In this document: one piece after another, positions 16,546 through 25,984 of the stretch
How the letters are laid out: each line of letters starts with the position of its first letter
Position numbering within the stretch: position 1 is the stretch's first letter
Translations under genes and position numbers: made by a program
Assembly: GCA_027310725.1 (NCBI GenBank)
Contig: DAIDAG010000060.1
Location: forward strand, 1 to 32,713
Reading direction: 5' to 3'
From: Sideroxydans sp.
Lineage (GTDB): Bacteria; Pseudomonadota; Gammaproteobacteria; Burkholderiales; Gallionellaceae
DNA: 32,713 nucleotides
Notes under the pieces: generated by a model
Seen by the model: only the letters and a program-made list of their open reading frames with translations
What the model was told of the DNA's origin: nothing
The model's database searches: none

Positions 16546-17478
16546 ATGAACAAACAAGACAAGATACTAATTACTGGCGCAAAGGGGCTGGTTGGCTCTG
16601 CTCTAGTTGAACACCTTAAGAATGAAGGATATGCAAATGTAATCGAGGTTGGTCGTCAAGAATGCGACTTGGTTGATCCGGTATCGACGCGCCAGTTTTT
16701 TGAGGCAACTCGACCAGACTATGTTTTTCATGCGGCCGCACGTGTCTACGGGATCATGGGAAACATGAAAAATAAGGCACTGTCGTTTTATGACAACGTG
16801 ATGATCAATACCAATGTGGTTGATGCCTCCCAGAAAGTTGGTGTGCGCAAGATCACAGTGATGGGTACTGGCGCAGTCTACCCATTCCCATCGCCAGGGT
16901 TGCCGTTAAGAGAAGAAATGATTTTTCTCGGTGTGCCTCATCCGGCAGAAGATTCTTATGGACATGCCAAGCGAGCGATGCTTGCCATGCTTGCAGCCTA
17001 CCAAGAGAGTTATGGAATGGAATGGGCTTATGTTGTTTCCTGCAATTTGTTCGGTCCTAGAGATAAGTTCGACACGGAATTCGGGCATGTTGTGCCTTCT
17101 CTGGTTAAGAAATTTTTTGATGCCAAGCAACGTGGCGAGAAAGTAGTGGTTTGGGGGGACGGTTCCGCACAAAGAGATTTCATGTATGTGAAAGACGCTG
17201 CGCGAGTTGCCCTTGCGATCATGGAGAACATAAAAGGTGCCGCCAATATTGGGAGCGGTACGGTCTACAGAATCAGGGACATCGTTGAGATGTTGGCAGA
17301 AATTTCAGGCATGACTGGACAGGTTCTATGGGATAGTGAAAAACCAAATGGACAGGACTACCGTTCCTATGATTTAACAAAAATCAATTCAATAGGGTTC
17401 AAGTGTCAGTACACAATTCGAGAGGGTTTGGAAGAAACTTGGAACTGGTATTCCGAGCAGATGGGAAAAGCCAAGTGA
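16546..17478 (+). CDS. GDP-4-keto-6-deoxy-sugar reductase, fucose-synthase fold (DmhB/WcaG-like)
   Basis: A 310-residue SDR that probably reduces the 4-keto product of the preceding dehydratase. The cofactor motif is GAKGLVGSAL (11-20). The catalytic pair is Tyr138-x3-Lys142 (SYGHAKRAM). The characteristic GIMGNMKNKALSFYDNV stretch marks the GDP-fucose synthase group. That group normally has SSC before IYP, where the Cys drives 3,5-epimerisation; here the segment is GTGAVYP, so the Cys is missing, while the partner His in GHVVPSL is kept. A reductase without epimerase action would give GDP-6-deoxy-D-manno-heptose, as DmhB does. It begins 10 bp after the dehydratase gene and overlaps the next gene (TGATG). 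Confidence 0.85.
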   Translation: MNKQDKILITGAKGLVGSALVEHLKNEGYANVIEVGRQECDLVDPVSTRQFFEATRPDYVFHAAARVYGIMGNMKNKALSFYDNVMINTNVVDASQKVGVRKITVMGTGAVYPFPSPGLPLREEMIFLGVPHPAEDSYGHAKRAMLAMLAAYQESYGMEWAYVVSCNLFGPRDKFDTEFGHVVPSLVKKFFDAKQRGEKVVVWGDGSAQRDFMYVKDAARVALAIMENIKGAANIGSGTVYRIRDIVEMLAEISGMTGQVLWDSEKPNGQDYRSYDLTKINSIGFKCQYTIREGLEETWNWYSEQMGKAK

Positions 17479-19499
17479 TGTCTGAGATTAACTCAAGCCT
17501 TCGTATCCTTCTTATTTCTCAATGGCCGAATGTTAAAAATGGCGAGTACGAACTTATTGAAAAGATCAAACAGACCGGTTACAAAATCGCGGTAGTAGAT
17601 TATTTTGGTTTTGATGTGACAACTGGAGAATGTCTTAATAGAGCATCTCTTATTGATAATTACGATTTTGCCATTTCGTTCCACTACGACACGCCAAAGT
17701 TCATCGATATACCAACCTATCTTTGGGTCGCCAATCCTTTGGAGTTTATGCATCTGCGGGGTGATTACCGCAATGTTCTTATGCATCACCTACGCTCTTA
17801 CGATGATTATCTTTATAACGGATCAGATACCTTAAAGGCTCATATCAAGAGAGTGGTTGGAAGCAAATGGATGGATTCAGGGCTGGAAATGTTCCCCTCT
17901 TGCGCTACCTCGGCTTTAACATTACCGACGGGTCTTGCCGACAAGAATGGAGTTGCTTCCCGAAAAATATTCTATTGCGGTGTTAACTGGGAACGAGGGA
18001 TAGACCGAGCTGGGCGAGCGCAAGGGCTGCTGGACATTCTCCAACAAAAGCAAGTTGCAGAATTCTATGGGCCCGACAAGTTAGAAGGTATCAGCCCATG
18101 GGCGGGATTCACTTCCTACAAAGGTGAAATTCCCTTTGATGGGGTGACTATGACACGCGTCATGAGGGAATATGGTGCCGTTCTTGCCGTTTCTTCTCCC
18201 GCACACATGAAATCTCGCACATCATCCAGCCGAGTATTCGAGGGAATTGCTGCAGGTGTGCCAGTCATCTCAGATGAGAACCCTCATGTTCGAAGACTCT
18301 TTGGCGATCTGGTGTATTACTTTAAAGGTGAGACTGAAGAGGAGAGGGCTGCCACAATAATTCAAGCTTTAAGTCAGATTATTGAGAACCCGAAAGATGC
18401 TGAGGAGCGCGTGGTTAAGGCTCAGCAGATTATGGCCTCGCGTATGTGTTTCGATCCATGCTTCGAGCGCATTCTAAAAGTTTCCAAGCAATACCAGAAA
18501 CAAGAAGGGCATGACTTTAAACAAGTAGACATTTTCCTTTTTCATCACGATCCAGATCCTCTGGCGCTAGGCGGCAGCAAAGAATTTAACAACTTTCACC
18601 ACATCCTTCGTTCAGCTGCTTTTGCTGCTCAAGCGCGACAAGCCCATGTAAGAGTTATTTACCTGACAGACGGTTCCTCACCCGAACCATCACTTGACGA
18701 GTTACCTGCAAACGTTGAGGTTGTTTCGTTCAACTTGCGAGATATAACAGATGAAAATTGGGATCGACTTCGTTTGGGGGAAAAGATCACCTTGCTTTCG
18801 AATAAAGCAAATGCCGATTTCGTTACATTTTTCACGCAATTTGATTTTCCGCACTACGACTATTTCACTAAATCTCTGGATTGGTTTGCTGAAAATGAAC
18901 TTGCAACGGTGAGCGGTATTCATGTGGGTGGATTTTTCATCAATGATTTGATGTTAAAGGCCCCGCTTGGCACAGCAGATATATTGAGAAACAATACTCC
19001 AAGTGCAATGTACCAGTGGACCCAAAACAGCTTTACGGAACACCAATTGGCAATGATCACTTTTTCCCGTGGATCTCTTGCGCTAATTGAAAGTGACAAG
19101 GTTGCGCGATTTGATTCTATTCTCCCGGTTGTTGTGATTGCATCAGCGATTTCTAGCGACCTTCCTGTACATCGCTCTCGGCACATCGTAGTTCGTGTTC
19201 AGTACAGCCATTTTAAGCGACACTACGAGGCATACACCTGTGCGGCAAGCAGAGGCTTCTGGGCGCAGCATTACGATTTGGTGACAAACTATAATCACGA
19301 GCTGAATGCGCTTTATGATCTCGTACATGAATCACCAATAGGTACACTGATAGCCGATAAAGTTTCCGGTCATGCGTTGCTCTCGATGCCACCGATAGAT
19401 CCCGCTGTTCATGTAGTCAACCAATTTATTAGTCGGTTGCGTCCGCTGTATCGTTTGTTCAAGAAGGTGCGAAATGTTTTGCAGCTGAAGAAAAAATGA
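17478..19499 (+). CDS. Two-domain glycosyltransferase
   Basis: The 673-residue protein appears to hold two transferase-like modules. Residues 1-345 have a GT-B look, with ILLISQWPNVKNGEYEL at the start and a nucleotide-sugar-binding SSSRVFEGIAAGVPVISDE near 250-268, as in CgeB/family 1-type enzymes. Residues about 350-600 begin VDIFLFHHDPDPLALGGSKE and contain NKANADFVTFFTQFDFPHYDYF, resembling a GT-A-like domain with acidic motifs. The last 50 residues are basic. The ATG at 17478 overlaps the previous TGA (TGATG) and is preferred to upstream in-frame starts lying inside the reductase gene. It could add two successive sugars; acceptors and donors are unknown. Confidence 0.75.
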   Translation: MSEINSSLRILLISQWPNVKNGEYELIEKIKQTGYKIAVVDYFGFDVTTGECLNRASLIDNYDFAISFHYDTPKFIDIPTYLWVANPLEFMHLRGDYRNVLMHHLRSYDDYLYNGSDTLKAHIKRVVGSKWMDSGLEMFPSCATSALTLPTGLADKNGVASRKIFYCGVNWERGIDRAGRAQGLLDILQQKQVAEFYGPDKLEGISPWAGFTSYKGEIPFDGVTMTRVMREYGAVLAVSSPAHMKSRTSSSRVFEGIAAGVPVISDENPHVRRLFGDLVYYFKGETEEERAATIIQALSQIIENPKDAEERVVKAQQIMASRMCFDPCFERILKVSKQYQKQEGHDFKQVDIFLFHHDPDPLALGGSKEFNNFHHILRSAAFAAQARQAHVRVIYLTDGSSPEPSLDELPANVEVVSFNLRDITDENWDRLRLGEKITLLSNKANADFVTFFTQFDFPHYDYFTKSLDWFAENELATVSGIHVGGFFINDLMLKAPLGTADILRNNTPSAMYQWTQNSFTEHQLAMITFSRGSLALIESDKVARFDSILPVVVIASAISSDLPVHRSRHIVVRVQYSHFKRHYEAYTCAASRGFWAQHYDLVTNYNHELNALYDLVHESPIGTLIADKVSGHALLSMPPIDPAVHVVNQFISRLRPLYRLFKKVRNVLQLKKK

Positions 19500-19909
19500 C
19501 TTGCTCGAAAGACAGACTGATTGAAGGAAAAAAAATTCGCTTCGTCGTAGTTGGACTTATTGGTGCAACAATTGAAATAATTTTATTTTCAGTACTCGTT
19601 AGAGCCGGGCTGGGCGTTGCATCCAGTAATTTTTTGGCATTTCATTGCGCATTTTTGATTTGTTTCTTTTTGCATTATTATTTTACGCATCAGAAGCGCT
19701 ATAACGGAATGCACGTCATCGTTGGAGGCTTGCTCAAATACGCAGGCTTGATGTATGTCCAGTTACTTGTTGGGACAATTTTGCTATGGATATTGATTGA
19801 TAAATATGGTTGGGTTGCAGAGTTTGCGAAAATTGCTCAAATCGGCGTTGTGACTCCAGCAAGCTATTTGGTGCAAAAATATTTTATTTTTAGTGAAAAC
19901 AAAAAATGA
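19496..19909 (+). CDS. GtrA-like small membrane protein (polyprenyl-linked sugar flippase)
   Basis: This 137-residue protein has four hydrophobic helices (about 13-33, 38-58, 72-100, 112-132) with short basic loops, and the family phrases IRFVVVGLIGATIE, FLHYYFTHQKRY and SYLVQKYFIF. GtrA proteins are thought to flip an undecaprenyl-phosphate-linked monosaccharide across the inner membrane so that it can be added to O-antigen in the periplasm. It overlaps the gene before (ATGA) and the gene after (ATGA). Its usual partners, a GtrB-type transferase and a GT-C-type enzyme, are two and three genes downstream. Confidence 0.88.
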   Translation: MTCSKDRLIEGKKIRFVVVGLIGATIEIILFSVLVRAGLGVASSNFLAFHCAFLICFFLHYYFTHQKRYNGMHVIVGGLLKYAGLMYVQLLVGTILLWILIDKYGWVAEFAKIAQIGVVTPASYLVQKYFIFSENKK

Positions 19910-20826
19910 AAATTCTCTTAACTGGAGCTACTGGATTTCTGGGTGCTCGATTACTGGAATATCTCCTTAAGAAAAACTACCAAGTTATTATCATCAAGCG
20001 CCAAAGTACCAACCTGAAGCCGCTTGTTGAGCGGTTTGGAAAGTTGGAAGCTTGGGATTGTGAAGATGACGAACTGGATAATCTGTTTCGCGTGCATCAC
20101 GATGTTGATGTAATAGCTCATGCTGCGACTGACTATGGCCGTAATGGCTCAAGCCCAACAGCAACGTTTTGGACCAATGAAGTCTTTCCCGTTAAGTTGC
20201 TCGAACTCGCGATTCAGCACAAGGTGAAACTGTTCGTTAACATGGACACTTTTTTCAACACCCAAAAAGCAGAATACGACTACCTTGGGGCTTACACCCT
20301 ATCGAAGCGTCACTTTCAAGAATGGGGTAAGTACTGTGGAGATGCCGGTCGGATACGCTTTGTGAATTTGCGACTATTCCATTTATATGGATCGGGGGAC
20401 GGTTCCGGGAAGTTCGTACCGGCAATTGTAAGGCGTTGTTTGGCGGACGAAGAAATTGATCTTACGGATGGCGAACAAAGACGCGACTTCATTCATGTTG
20501 ATGATGCTGTTGCGGCTGTAGGTGTGGTGTTTGAGGCTGAGTTACCGCAGGGCGCAGGCTATAGACATTATGATGTGGGTACGGGCACCTCAATACGCGT
20601 TCGAGACTTTGTGGAGTCGGTGAAAAAACTTTGTGGTGGTAATGCAAAATTAAATTTTGGCGCGTTGCCCAATAGAAAAGGTGAGTTTCAAGATTCCTCT
20701 GCAGATACGGAAGCATTACGAGCAATCGGATGGAAACCTAAGATTAATATCGATGCAGGAATAATTGAAGTAATAGAACATATTGGTCGACATGCGCTGC
20801 AAAATTCGGACACTAATAAAAAATGA
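19906..20826 (+). CDS. NAD(P)-dependent reductase resembling CDP-abequose synthase (RfbJ)
   Basis: An SDR of 306 residues (RfbJ is about 299). The cofactor loop is GATGFLGARLLEYLL (7-21). The active-site pair is Tyr130-x3-Lys134 in GAYTLSKRHFQEWG. Several segments match the abequose/paratose-synthase group as I remember it: NMDTFFNT, FVNLRLFHLYGSGDG.KFVP, TDGEQRRDFIHVDDAV and the ending RAIGWKP. In that group the enzyme reduces the 4-keto group of CDP-3,6-dideoxyhexulose. The genes for that intermediate, rfbF, rfbG and rfbH, lie 3.3 kb downstream on the same strand. Whether the product is abequose, paratose or another epimer cannot be decided here. It sits between gtrA- and gtrB-like genes with 4-base overlaps on both sides. 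Confidence 0.82.
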   Translation: MKILLTGATGFLGARLLEYLLKKNYQVIIIKRQSTNLKPLVERFGKLEAWDCEDDELDNLFRVHHDVDVIAHAATDYGRNGSSPTATFWTNEVFPVKLLELAIQHKVKLFVNMDTFFNTQKAEYDYLGAYTLSKRHFQEWGKYCGDAGRIRFVNLRLFHLYGSGDGSGKFVPAIVRRCLADEEIDLTDGEQRRDFIHVDDAVAAVGVVFEAELPQGAGYRHYDVGTGTSIRVRDFVESVKKLCGGNAKLNFGALPNRKGEFQDSSADTEALRAIGWKPKINIDAGIIEVIEHIGRHALQNSDTNKK

Positions 20827-21791
20827 CTACCAGCCAAAAAAAATTAATCTCTTTGATCGTTCCCGTATTCAATGAAGAAGAGAACATCGGCCCACTCTAT
20901 GATGCAGTGGTGCCCCTCATCAAACAACATGAAGGCAAGTATGATTTTGAGCTGGTTTTTACTGATAATCACAGCTCTGACAGTACGTACAACATACTCA
21001 ACGAATTACGTGAACGTGACCATCGAGTGCGCGTCTTCCGCTTTTCGCGTAATTTTGGTTATCAAAAATCCATTCTTACCGGATACCTCAAGGCACGCGG
21101 GGATGCACTAATCCAGCTTGATTGTGACTTGCAGGATCCGCCAGCACTTATTACTGAATTTCTGAAACATTGGGAAGACGGCTGTGCAGTGGTTTACGGA
21201 GTGAGACGTAGCCGCAAAGAAAGCGCGGTGTTGCATTATGCGCGGAAACTGTTTTATCGACTTGCCGACTATTTGAGCGATGATGATCTACCAGTAGATG
21301 TCGGTGACTTTAGATTGATTGATAAAAAAGTGGCGGATGTACTACGGCAAGTAGATGATGCCCAGCCCTATCTGAGAGGAATGATCGCTGCAATGGGTTT
21401 TAGGCAGCATGGAATTCCATATGATCGGCATAACCGGGAACGCGGTACGAGTAATTTTCGGTTCAAGGACTTGGTTGGTCTCGCAATTGACGGGATACTG
21501 AATCATTCTATTGTTCCGTTGCGCATGGCTACATTTTTTGGAATCGGCATATCCATAATGACAATTCTCGCCATCATTGGCTACAGCGTGAGCAAGTTAT
21601 TTTTCGGCGTAAACTGGCCGGCTGGATTTACCACGCTAGCAGTTCTCGTGTTGGCGGGCATAAGTGTTAATGCACTATTTCTCGGCATTATTGGGGAATA
21701 TCTGGGCCGAATTTATCAGCAGGTGAAGAAAAGGCCGCTGGTGATTATCGAGTCTGCGTTGGATGACGAAAACATGAGGGGCAATCGTTGA
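20823..21791 (+). CDS. GtrB/DPM-like polyprenyl-phosphate glycosyltransferase
   Basis: This 322-residue family 2 enzyme would load a sugar from a nucleotide donor onto undecaprenyl phosphate at the cytoplasmic face. It has SLIVPVFNEEENIGPLYDA at the start, VFTDNHSSDST (Asn in place of the commoner second Asp), the metal-binding QLDCDLQDPP, and RNFGYQKSILTGYLKARGD. Near the end are two transmembrane helices (about 237-262 and 270-292), as in GtrB, and a short basic tail. It is coupled to the abequose-synthase-like gene by ATGA, and the membrane transferase gene follows with TTGA. The donor is most simply CDP-3,6-dideoxyhexose; this is inference from gene order. Confidence 0.9.
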   Translation: MTTSQKKLISLIVPVFNEEENIGPLYDAVVPLIKQHEGKYDFELVFTDNHSSDSTYNILNELRERDHRVRVFRFSRNFGYQKSILTGYLKARGDALIQLDCDLQDPPALITEFLKHWEDGCAVVYGVRRSRKESAVLHYARKLFYRLADYLSDDDLPVDVGDFRLIDKKVADVLRQVDDAQPYLRGMIAAMGFRQHGIPYDRHNRERGTSNFRFKDLVGLAIDGILNHSIVPLRMATFFGIGISIMTILAIIGYSVSKLFFGVNWPAGFTTLAVLVLAGISVNALFLGIIGEYLGRIYQQVKKRPLVIIESALDDENMRGNR

Positions 21792-24124
21792 AAGCGTTAC
21801 TAGAAAAGAAGATGAATGTGCGTGCATATTTGACACAATTTAATGAATCATTTTTCGTGGAAGACCGATTTCTGAGCCTGATGTGGGCTCTGATTCTTCC
21901 TGCGATATTCTTTAGTTCGCAACTCTTTGCACCTGACCCGCAATTCAATTTTTTCGGGGATTTATACAATCTTTATTTTCCTCAATTCGTTGAGGGATAC
22001 CACTTGGCCAAGAACGGCGCCTTCACCGGCATTGATTTTCTGACAAATAACGGTGCATCAGCTTACTTCCTGAGACCAAACATACCGGTCTTCTATCCCA
22101 TTTATCAACTGGTCTACTTGTTATTTAGTTTTGAAACTATTGAGGCGTTAGCGCGTGCCTATGTAGGCGTTCTGTATGCTCATTCTGTTATTGCACTCTA
22201 TTTCAGTATGAGAATAGGACGTAAGTATTTTCAGTTGGATAATGCAACGTCGTTGTTGCTGGGCGTGCTCTATTTTGGTGCTATTGCAAACTCTTACCCT
22301 ATACCGCCATTTTATTTTGTTGCTTCTCTTTTTCCACTGTTGCTATATTTCGCGCTTAGGTCGGTCGAGGAGTCGGCATGGTGGCGGTTAGCGTTATATT
22401 CTTTCTCTTACGTTTTGGTTTTTCTGTCAGGATACCTGCCTTTAGATGTAAATGCAGTATCGTTGGCATTGTTGTTTGCAATAGTTTATTTCTGGCAGGT
22501 CAGGGGCGAAAAACAACAAATTCTCACTCGATTAATCAGATTATTAGTACCTGTTGTGTTGGCCTCTGTAGTTGTATTGCCAATATATTTAGCGGTGTTG
22601 CAATATCACAAGCTTGTTCCAGGGCTACCAGAAGGGGTGTGGTATGCCGCACACGAATTCTCATATACTTCTAAGGATATCTTTGCGCTTCTTTCTAGGG
22701 CTTTTGTTGGAAGTCGACCAGGTGGTGGAGAGTTTCCAAGTATTTTATTAGGTGTTGCACCAGTTTTGCTGTTGATACTTGCGTTTACACAACGAAGAAA
22801 AATCGCACTTTCACCGTTGGAGGCTGGTGTTGTTGCCATATCAACGCTCATTTTTTCCTTTTACCTTCTTCTTACTTTTGGACGTGCTTCAGGCTTACCC
22901 GATCTTTTCTATTATTTAGCACCTGGTTTGGGAAAGATGCACATTTACGGACGATTTTTGCCAATCGCTTCGTTTTTCTTTTACCTTGTGTTCGCAATCA
23001 TCTTCAAACATCTCATCGTGATGAGATCGGAATTACCTATAGCGCGATGGATTTCTGGTCTTTTCGTGGCACTGATTATTGTCCACGGATATGGTCAACT
23101 CGGTCAGCCTGAGTCTATGTGGACTGAGTTGTTATCCATCGAGTTGTTGATGTTTGTATTTATACTAATCGGAATGTCAGCGCATCAGAGTTTTTATGCA
23201 TATGCAGGCGTTATTTCGGTGTCGTTTTTCATTCATGCTGCAAATTTTAATTCGCATGTTAACTGGTCCAATCTTGACGCTGTTCCCCCACATCAAAATG
23301 AAGTTGTTTTTTCTCAGGAGCGTCGTGATGCGTTAAGGAATTATTTCAAAGAATATGCTGATAAAAAAATGATTAAATTTGTAGACATCACTTCAAGCAT
23401 CGACAAAACTAACGGTGTTCTGTTGAACTATCCGTGGTTGGTGCAAGATACGGTAAAACTATCAAACTATATGGGCTATGAACTTCACACTTCGGTTGAT
23501 CGTGAATATCTGGCGCGTTTTCCATGGTTCGGTAAAATCAGTGTACCTTGGTTACTGCGTACTGAAGCAGATTTTGTCATCTATGATCCAACTGCGTGGA
23601 GTCAATTGGCTGGTGAACTGGAGCCATTTATCAATCATGAGGTGCCAGAATTCGATATCGGTTATGGCTATAAGGCAGCCAAGCTAAAGGATGCATCAGG
23701 GCTAGTAGACTATGTACCCAACCGCAATCCAGGTGATTTCGACAACGGTATCGTGCGCGTTTTTAATGCCGCGGGAACGGCAGCCGTATCGGACTTTGAT
23801 ACAGATTTTGCGTCGCACGTGCGTTTTGAAGTTGATAGTTCTTTACCAGTCACGGTGCGATACCTGCTTTTCCCAAATAAGATGATGGAGCTGCGTATAG
23901 ACGGTGGGCACGCCGACGTGACGCCGAAGGATGGTTTGCTTGAATTTTCGCTCCCTGCAGGTCACCATAAGATTGAGTATCGCTACAAGAACGTGTTGCA
24001 CCAGATATTTGTGAAGGAATACTTCCTCTATCTAGTCGCTCTTCTAGGCATCTTGGGATGGCGGACCTGGGTGGTATTTACCCAACTAAGAACTAAAAAA
24101 TTATCAAAAGGATGGTGGTCATGA
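21788..24124 (+). CDS. Large multi-pass membrane protein, GT-C/YfhO-like (GtrC role)
   Basis: The 778-residue protein starts with a short cytoplasmic tail and a first helix (about 30-47). A periplasmic loop with acidic residues Asp50 and Asp58 ([12 protein letters not shown]) follows, the position of the catalytic acid in GT-C enzymes. About ten more helices lie between 85 and 480, and a soluble, presumably periplasmic beta-rich domain (about 490-745) precedes one last helix and a basic end. In serotype-conversion gene sets the third gene is such a protein and attaches the flipped sugar to O-antigen. The TTG start overlaps the gtrB-like stop and has AGGGG at 21777-21781; ATG 21812 is the alternative. 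The sequence is AT-rich. Confidence 0.8.
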   Translation: MKALLEKKMNVRAYLTQFNESFFVEDRFLSLMWALILPAIFFSSQLFAPDPQFNFFGDLYNLYFPQFVEGYHLAKNGAFTGIDFLTNNGASAYFLRPNIPVFYPIYQLVYLLFSFETIEALARAYVGVLYAHSVIALYFSMRIGRKYFQLDNATSLLLGVLYFGAIANSYPIPPFYFVASLFPLLLYFALRSVEESAWWRLALYSFSYVLVFLSGYLPLDVNAVSLALLFAIVYFWQVRGEKQQILTRLIRLLVPVVLASVVVLPIYLAVLQYHKLVPGLPEGVWYAAHEFSYTSKDIFALLSRAFVGSRPGGGEFPSILLGVAPVLLLILAFTQRRKIALSPLEAGVVAISTLIFSFYLLLTFGRASGLPDLFYYLAPGLGKMHIYGRFLPIASFFFYLVFAIIFKHLIVMRSELPIARWISGLFVALIIVHGYGQLGQPESMWTELLSIELLMFVFILIGMSAHQSFYAYAGVISVSFFIHAANFNSHVNWSNLDAVPPHQNEVVFSQERRDALRNYFKEYADKKMIKFVDITSSIDKTNGVLLNYPWLVQDTVKLSNYMGYELHTSVDREYLARFPWFGKISVPWLLRTEADFVIYDPTAWSQLAGELEPFINHEVPEFDIGYGYKAAKLKDASGLVDYVPNRNPGDFDNGIVRVFNAAGTAAVSDFDTDFASHVRFEVDSSLPVTVRYLLFPNKMMELRIDGGHADVTPKDGLLEFSLPAGHHKIEYRYKNVLHQIFVKEYFLYLVALLGILGWRTWVVFTQLRTKKLSKGWWS

Positions 24125-24894
24125 AAGTGGTTATTCTTGCCGGTGGTCTGGGCACTCGCATTAGCGAAGAAACATCCACCCGACCCAAGCCTATGGTGGA
24201 AATCGGCGGCAAGCCGATCTTGTGGCACATCATGAAATCCTACTCGGCCCACGGCATCCATGACTTTGTGATCTGCTGCGGCTACAAAGGCTATGTCATC
24301 AAGGAATACTTCGCCAACTATTTCCTGCACATGTCGGATGTGACTTTCGACATGGAGCGCAACAAAATGGAAGTGCACCAACGATATGCTGAACCTTGGA
24401 GAGTAACCCTGGTGGACACGGGCGAGGAGACGATGACAGGGGGGCGCCTGAAACGAGTAAAGGACTACGTCAAGGATGAAGAGGCGTTCTGTTTAACTTA
24501 TGGCGATGGCGTGAGTGATGTGAATATCACGGAGTTGATTGCCTTCCACAGGTCACAAAAAGTCAAAGCTACCCTGACCGCAGCCATTCCTCCCGGGCGC
24601 TTCGGTGCATTGGATATGGGCGGCAACAAGGTCAATAGCTTCCGCGAAAAACCCAAGGGCGATGGTGCCATGATCAACGGCGGTTTTTTTGTGCTATCCC
24701 CGCAAGTCATAGACTACATCGTTGACGACAAAACAGTATGGGAGCGCGACCCGTTGGAGAGGTTGGCAGAAGAAGGAGATCTCGCTGCTTTTCATCACAA
24801 CGGTTTCTGGCAACCGATGGATACGCTACGCGACAAGATGCATCTTGAGGAGTTGTGGCAATCCGGCAAGGCGCCGTGGAAAGTCTGGAAATGA
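24121..24894 (+). CDS. rfbF: Glucose-1-phosphate cytidylyltransferase
   Basis: RfbF (DdhA) makes CDP-glucose from glucose-1-phosphate and CTP, the entry to CDP-3,6-dideoxyhexoses. The 257-residue protein has exactly the usual length. It opens [19 protein letters not shown] with [19 protein letters not shown]. It also contains [26 protein letters not shown] and the ending [14 protein letters not shown], all typical of this enzyme rather than of RmlA. ATG 24121 is chosen because it forms the same ATGA overlap with the preceding gene as its neighbours do; an in-frame ATG at 24112 would add three residues. GC content rises again from here. Confidence 0.96.
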   Translation: MKVVILAGGLGTRISEETSTRPKPMVEIGGKPILWHIMKSYSAHGIHDFVICCGYKGYVIKEYFANYFLHMSDVTFDMERNKMEVHQRYAEPWRVTLVDTGEETMTGGRLKRVKDYVKDEEAFCLTYGDGVSDVNITELIAFHRSQKVKATLTAAIPPGRFGALDMGGNKVNSFREKPKGDGAMINGGFFVLSPQVIDYIVDDKTVWERDPLERLAEEGDLAAFHHNGFWQPMDTLRDKMHLEELWQSGKAPWKVWK

Positions 24895-25970
24895 ATGCTG
24901 CTTTCTGGAAAGGCAAGCGCGTCCTGCTGACCGGACACACTGGCTTTAAAGGCAGTTGGCTATCGCTCTGGTTGCAAACCATGGGTGCGCAAGTAGTGGG
25001 ATATGCACTAGCGCCTCCGTCGAATCCCAGCTTGTTCAATGTCGCTGGAGTTGGCAAGGGAATGACCAGCATTATCGGTGACATCCGCGATTTGGAGCAT
25101 GTGCGCAAAATATTTGCCGAACATCAACCTGAGATCGTGATCCACATGGCGGCACAGGCACTGGTGCGTTATTCCTATGCTGAGCCAGTCGAGACCTACT
25201 CAACCAATGTGATGGGCACGGTGAATCTACTCGAAGCGGTGCGTGGCACAAAGAGTGTAAAGGTTGTGGTGAATGTGACTAGCGATAAATGTTACGAGAA
25301 CCGGGAATGGGTGTGGGGCTACCGCGAGAACGAAGCGATGGGCGGATACGACCCATACAGCAACAGCAAGGGCTGTGCAGAGTTGGTGACGGCTGCCTAC
25401 CGCAACTCATATTTCCATCCAGAGAAATATAAAGAGCATGGCGTTGCCATAGCTTCCGGTAGAGCAGGCAACGTCATCGGCGGTGGCGATTGGGCGGAAG
25501 ACAGACTCATCCCGGATATCATGCGTGCAATTACGCAAGGCAAGCCGGTCAACATCCGCAGCCCGCATGCGATCCGTCCATGGCAGCATGTGTTGGAGCC
25601 GTTGTCCGGCTATCTGGCTCTGGCGCAAAAGCTCTACGAAGAAGGTGCGACCTATGCGGACGGGTGGAACTTCGGGCCGAACGATGAAGATTCCAAACCT
25701 GTGGAATGGATCGTAGAAAAACTGACCGAAGCTTGGGGTGAGGGGGCAAGTTGGGTGCTGGATGGCGGCGATCATCCACATGAGGCGCATTACCTGAAGC
25801 TGGATTGTTCCAAGGCAAAAGCGCGACTGGCCTGGCATCCGAGATGGCACCTGGAAGATGCTCTGGCGGCGATCGTCGATTGGCAACGTGCCTATCGGGA
25901 TGAGAAAGACATGCATGAGCTGACATTGCGTCAGATCAATGCGTACAACGATAGTATTCAAAAACACTAA
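24891..25970 (+). CDS. rfbG: CDP-glucose 4,6-dehydratase
   Basis: RfbG (DdhB) converts CDP-glucose to CDP-4-keto-6-deoxyglucose with bound NAD. The 359-residue length equals the Salmonella enzyme. The NAD loop is [34 protein letters not shown] and [19 protein letters not shown] carry the Thr/Ser and Tyr-x3-Lys active residues. [20 protein letters not shown] and [14 protein letters not shown] are typical of this family. The ATG overlaps the rfbF stop (ATGA). Longer in-frame starts upstream lie inside rfbF and are rejected. Confidence 0.96.
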   Translation: MNAAFWKGKRVLLTGHTGFKGSWLSLWLQTMGAQVVGYALAPPSNPSLFNVAGVGKGMTSIIGDIRDLEHVRKIFAEHQPEIVIHMAAQALVRYSYAEPVETYSTNVMGTVNLLEAVRGTKSVKVVVNVTSDKCYENREWVWGYRENEAMGGYDPYSNSKGCAELVTAAYRNSYFHPEKYKEHGVAIASGRAGNVIGGGDWAEDRLIPDIMRAITQGKPVNIRSPHAIRPWQHVLEPLSGYLALAQKLYEEGATYADGWNFGPNDEDSKPVEWIVEKLTEAWGEGASWVLDGGDHPHEAHYLKLDCSKAKARLAWHPRWHLEDALAAIVDWQRAYRDEKDMHELTLRQINAYNDSIQKH

Positions 25971-25984
25971 GCGGGAGTATTGAA

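Noticed and set aside
15525-17478. GDP-L-fucose pathway (gmd/fcl) as the reading of the dehydratase and reductase pair
   Set aside because: The loop GMVGSHL, the heptose-dehydratase-like phrases, the missing epimerase Cys and the linked GDP-heptose genes favour a heptose route; fucose is kept only as an alternative.
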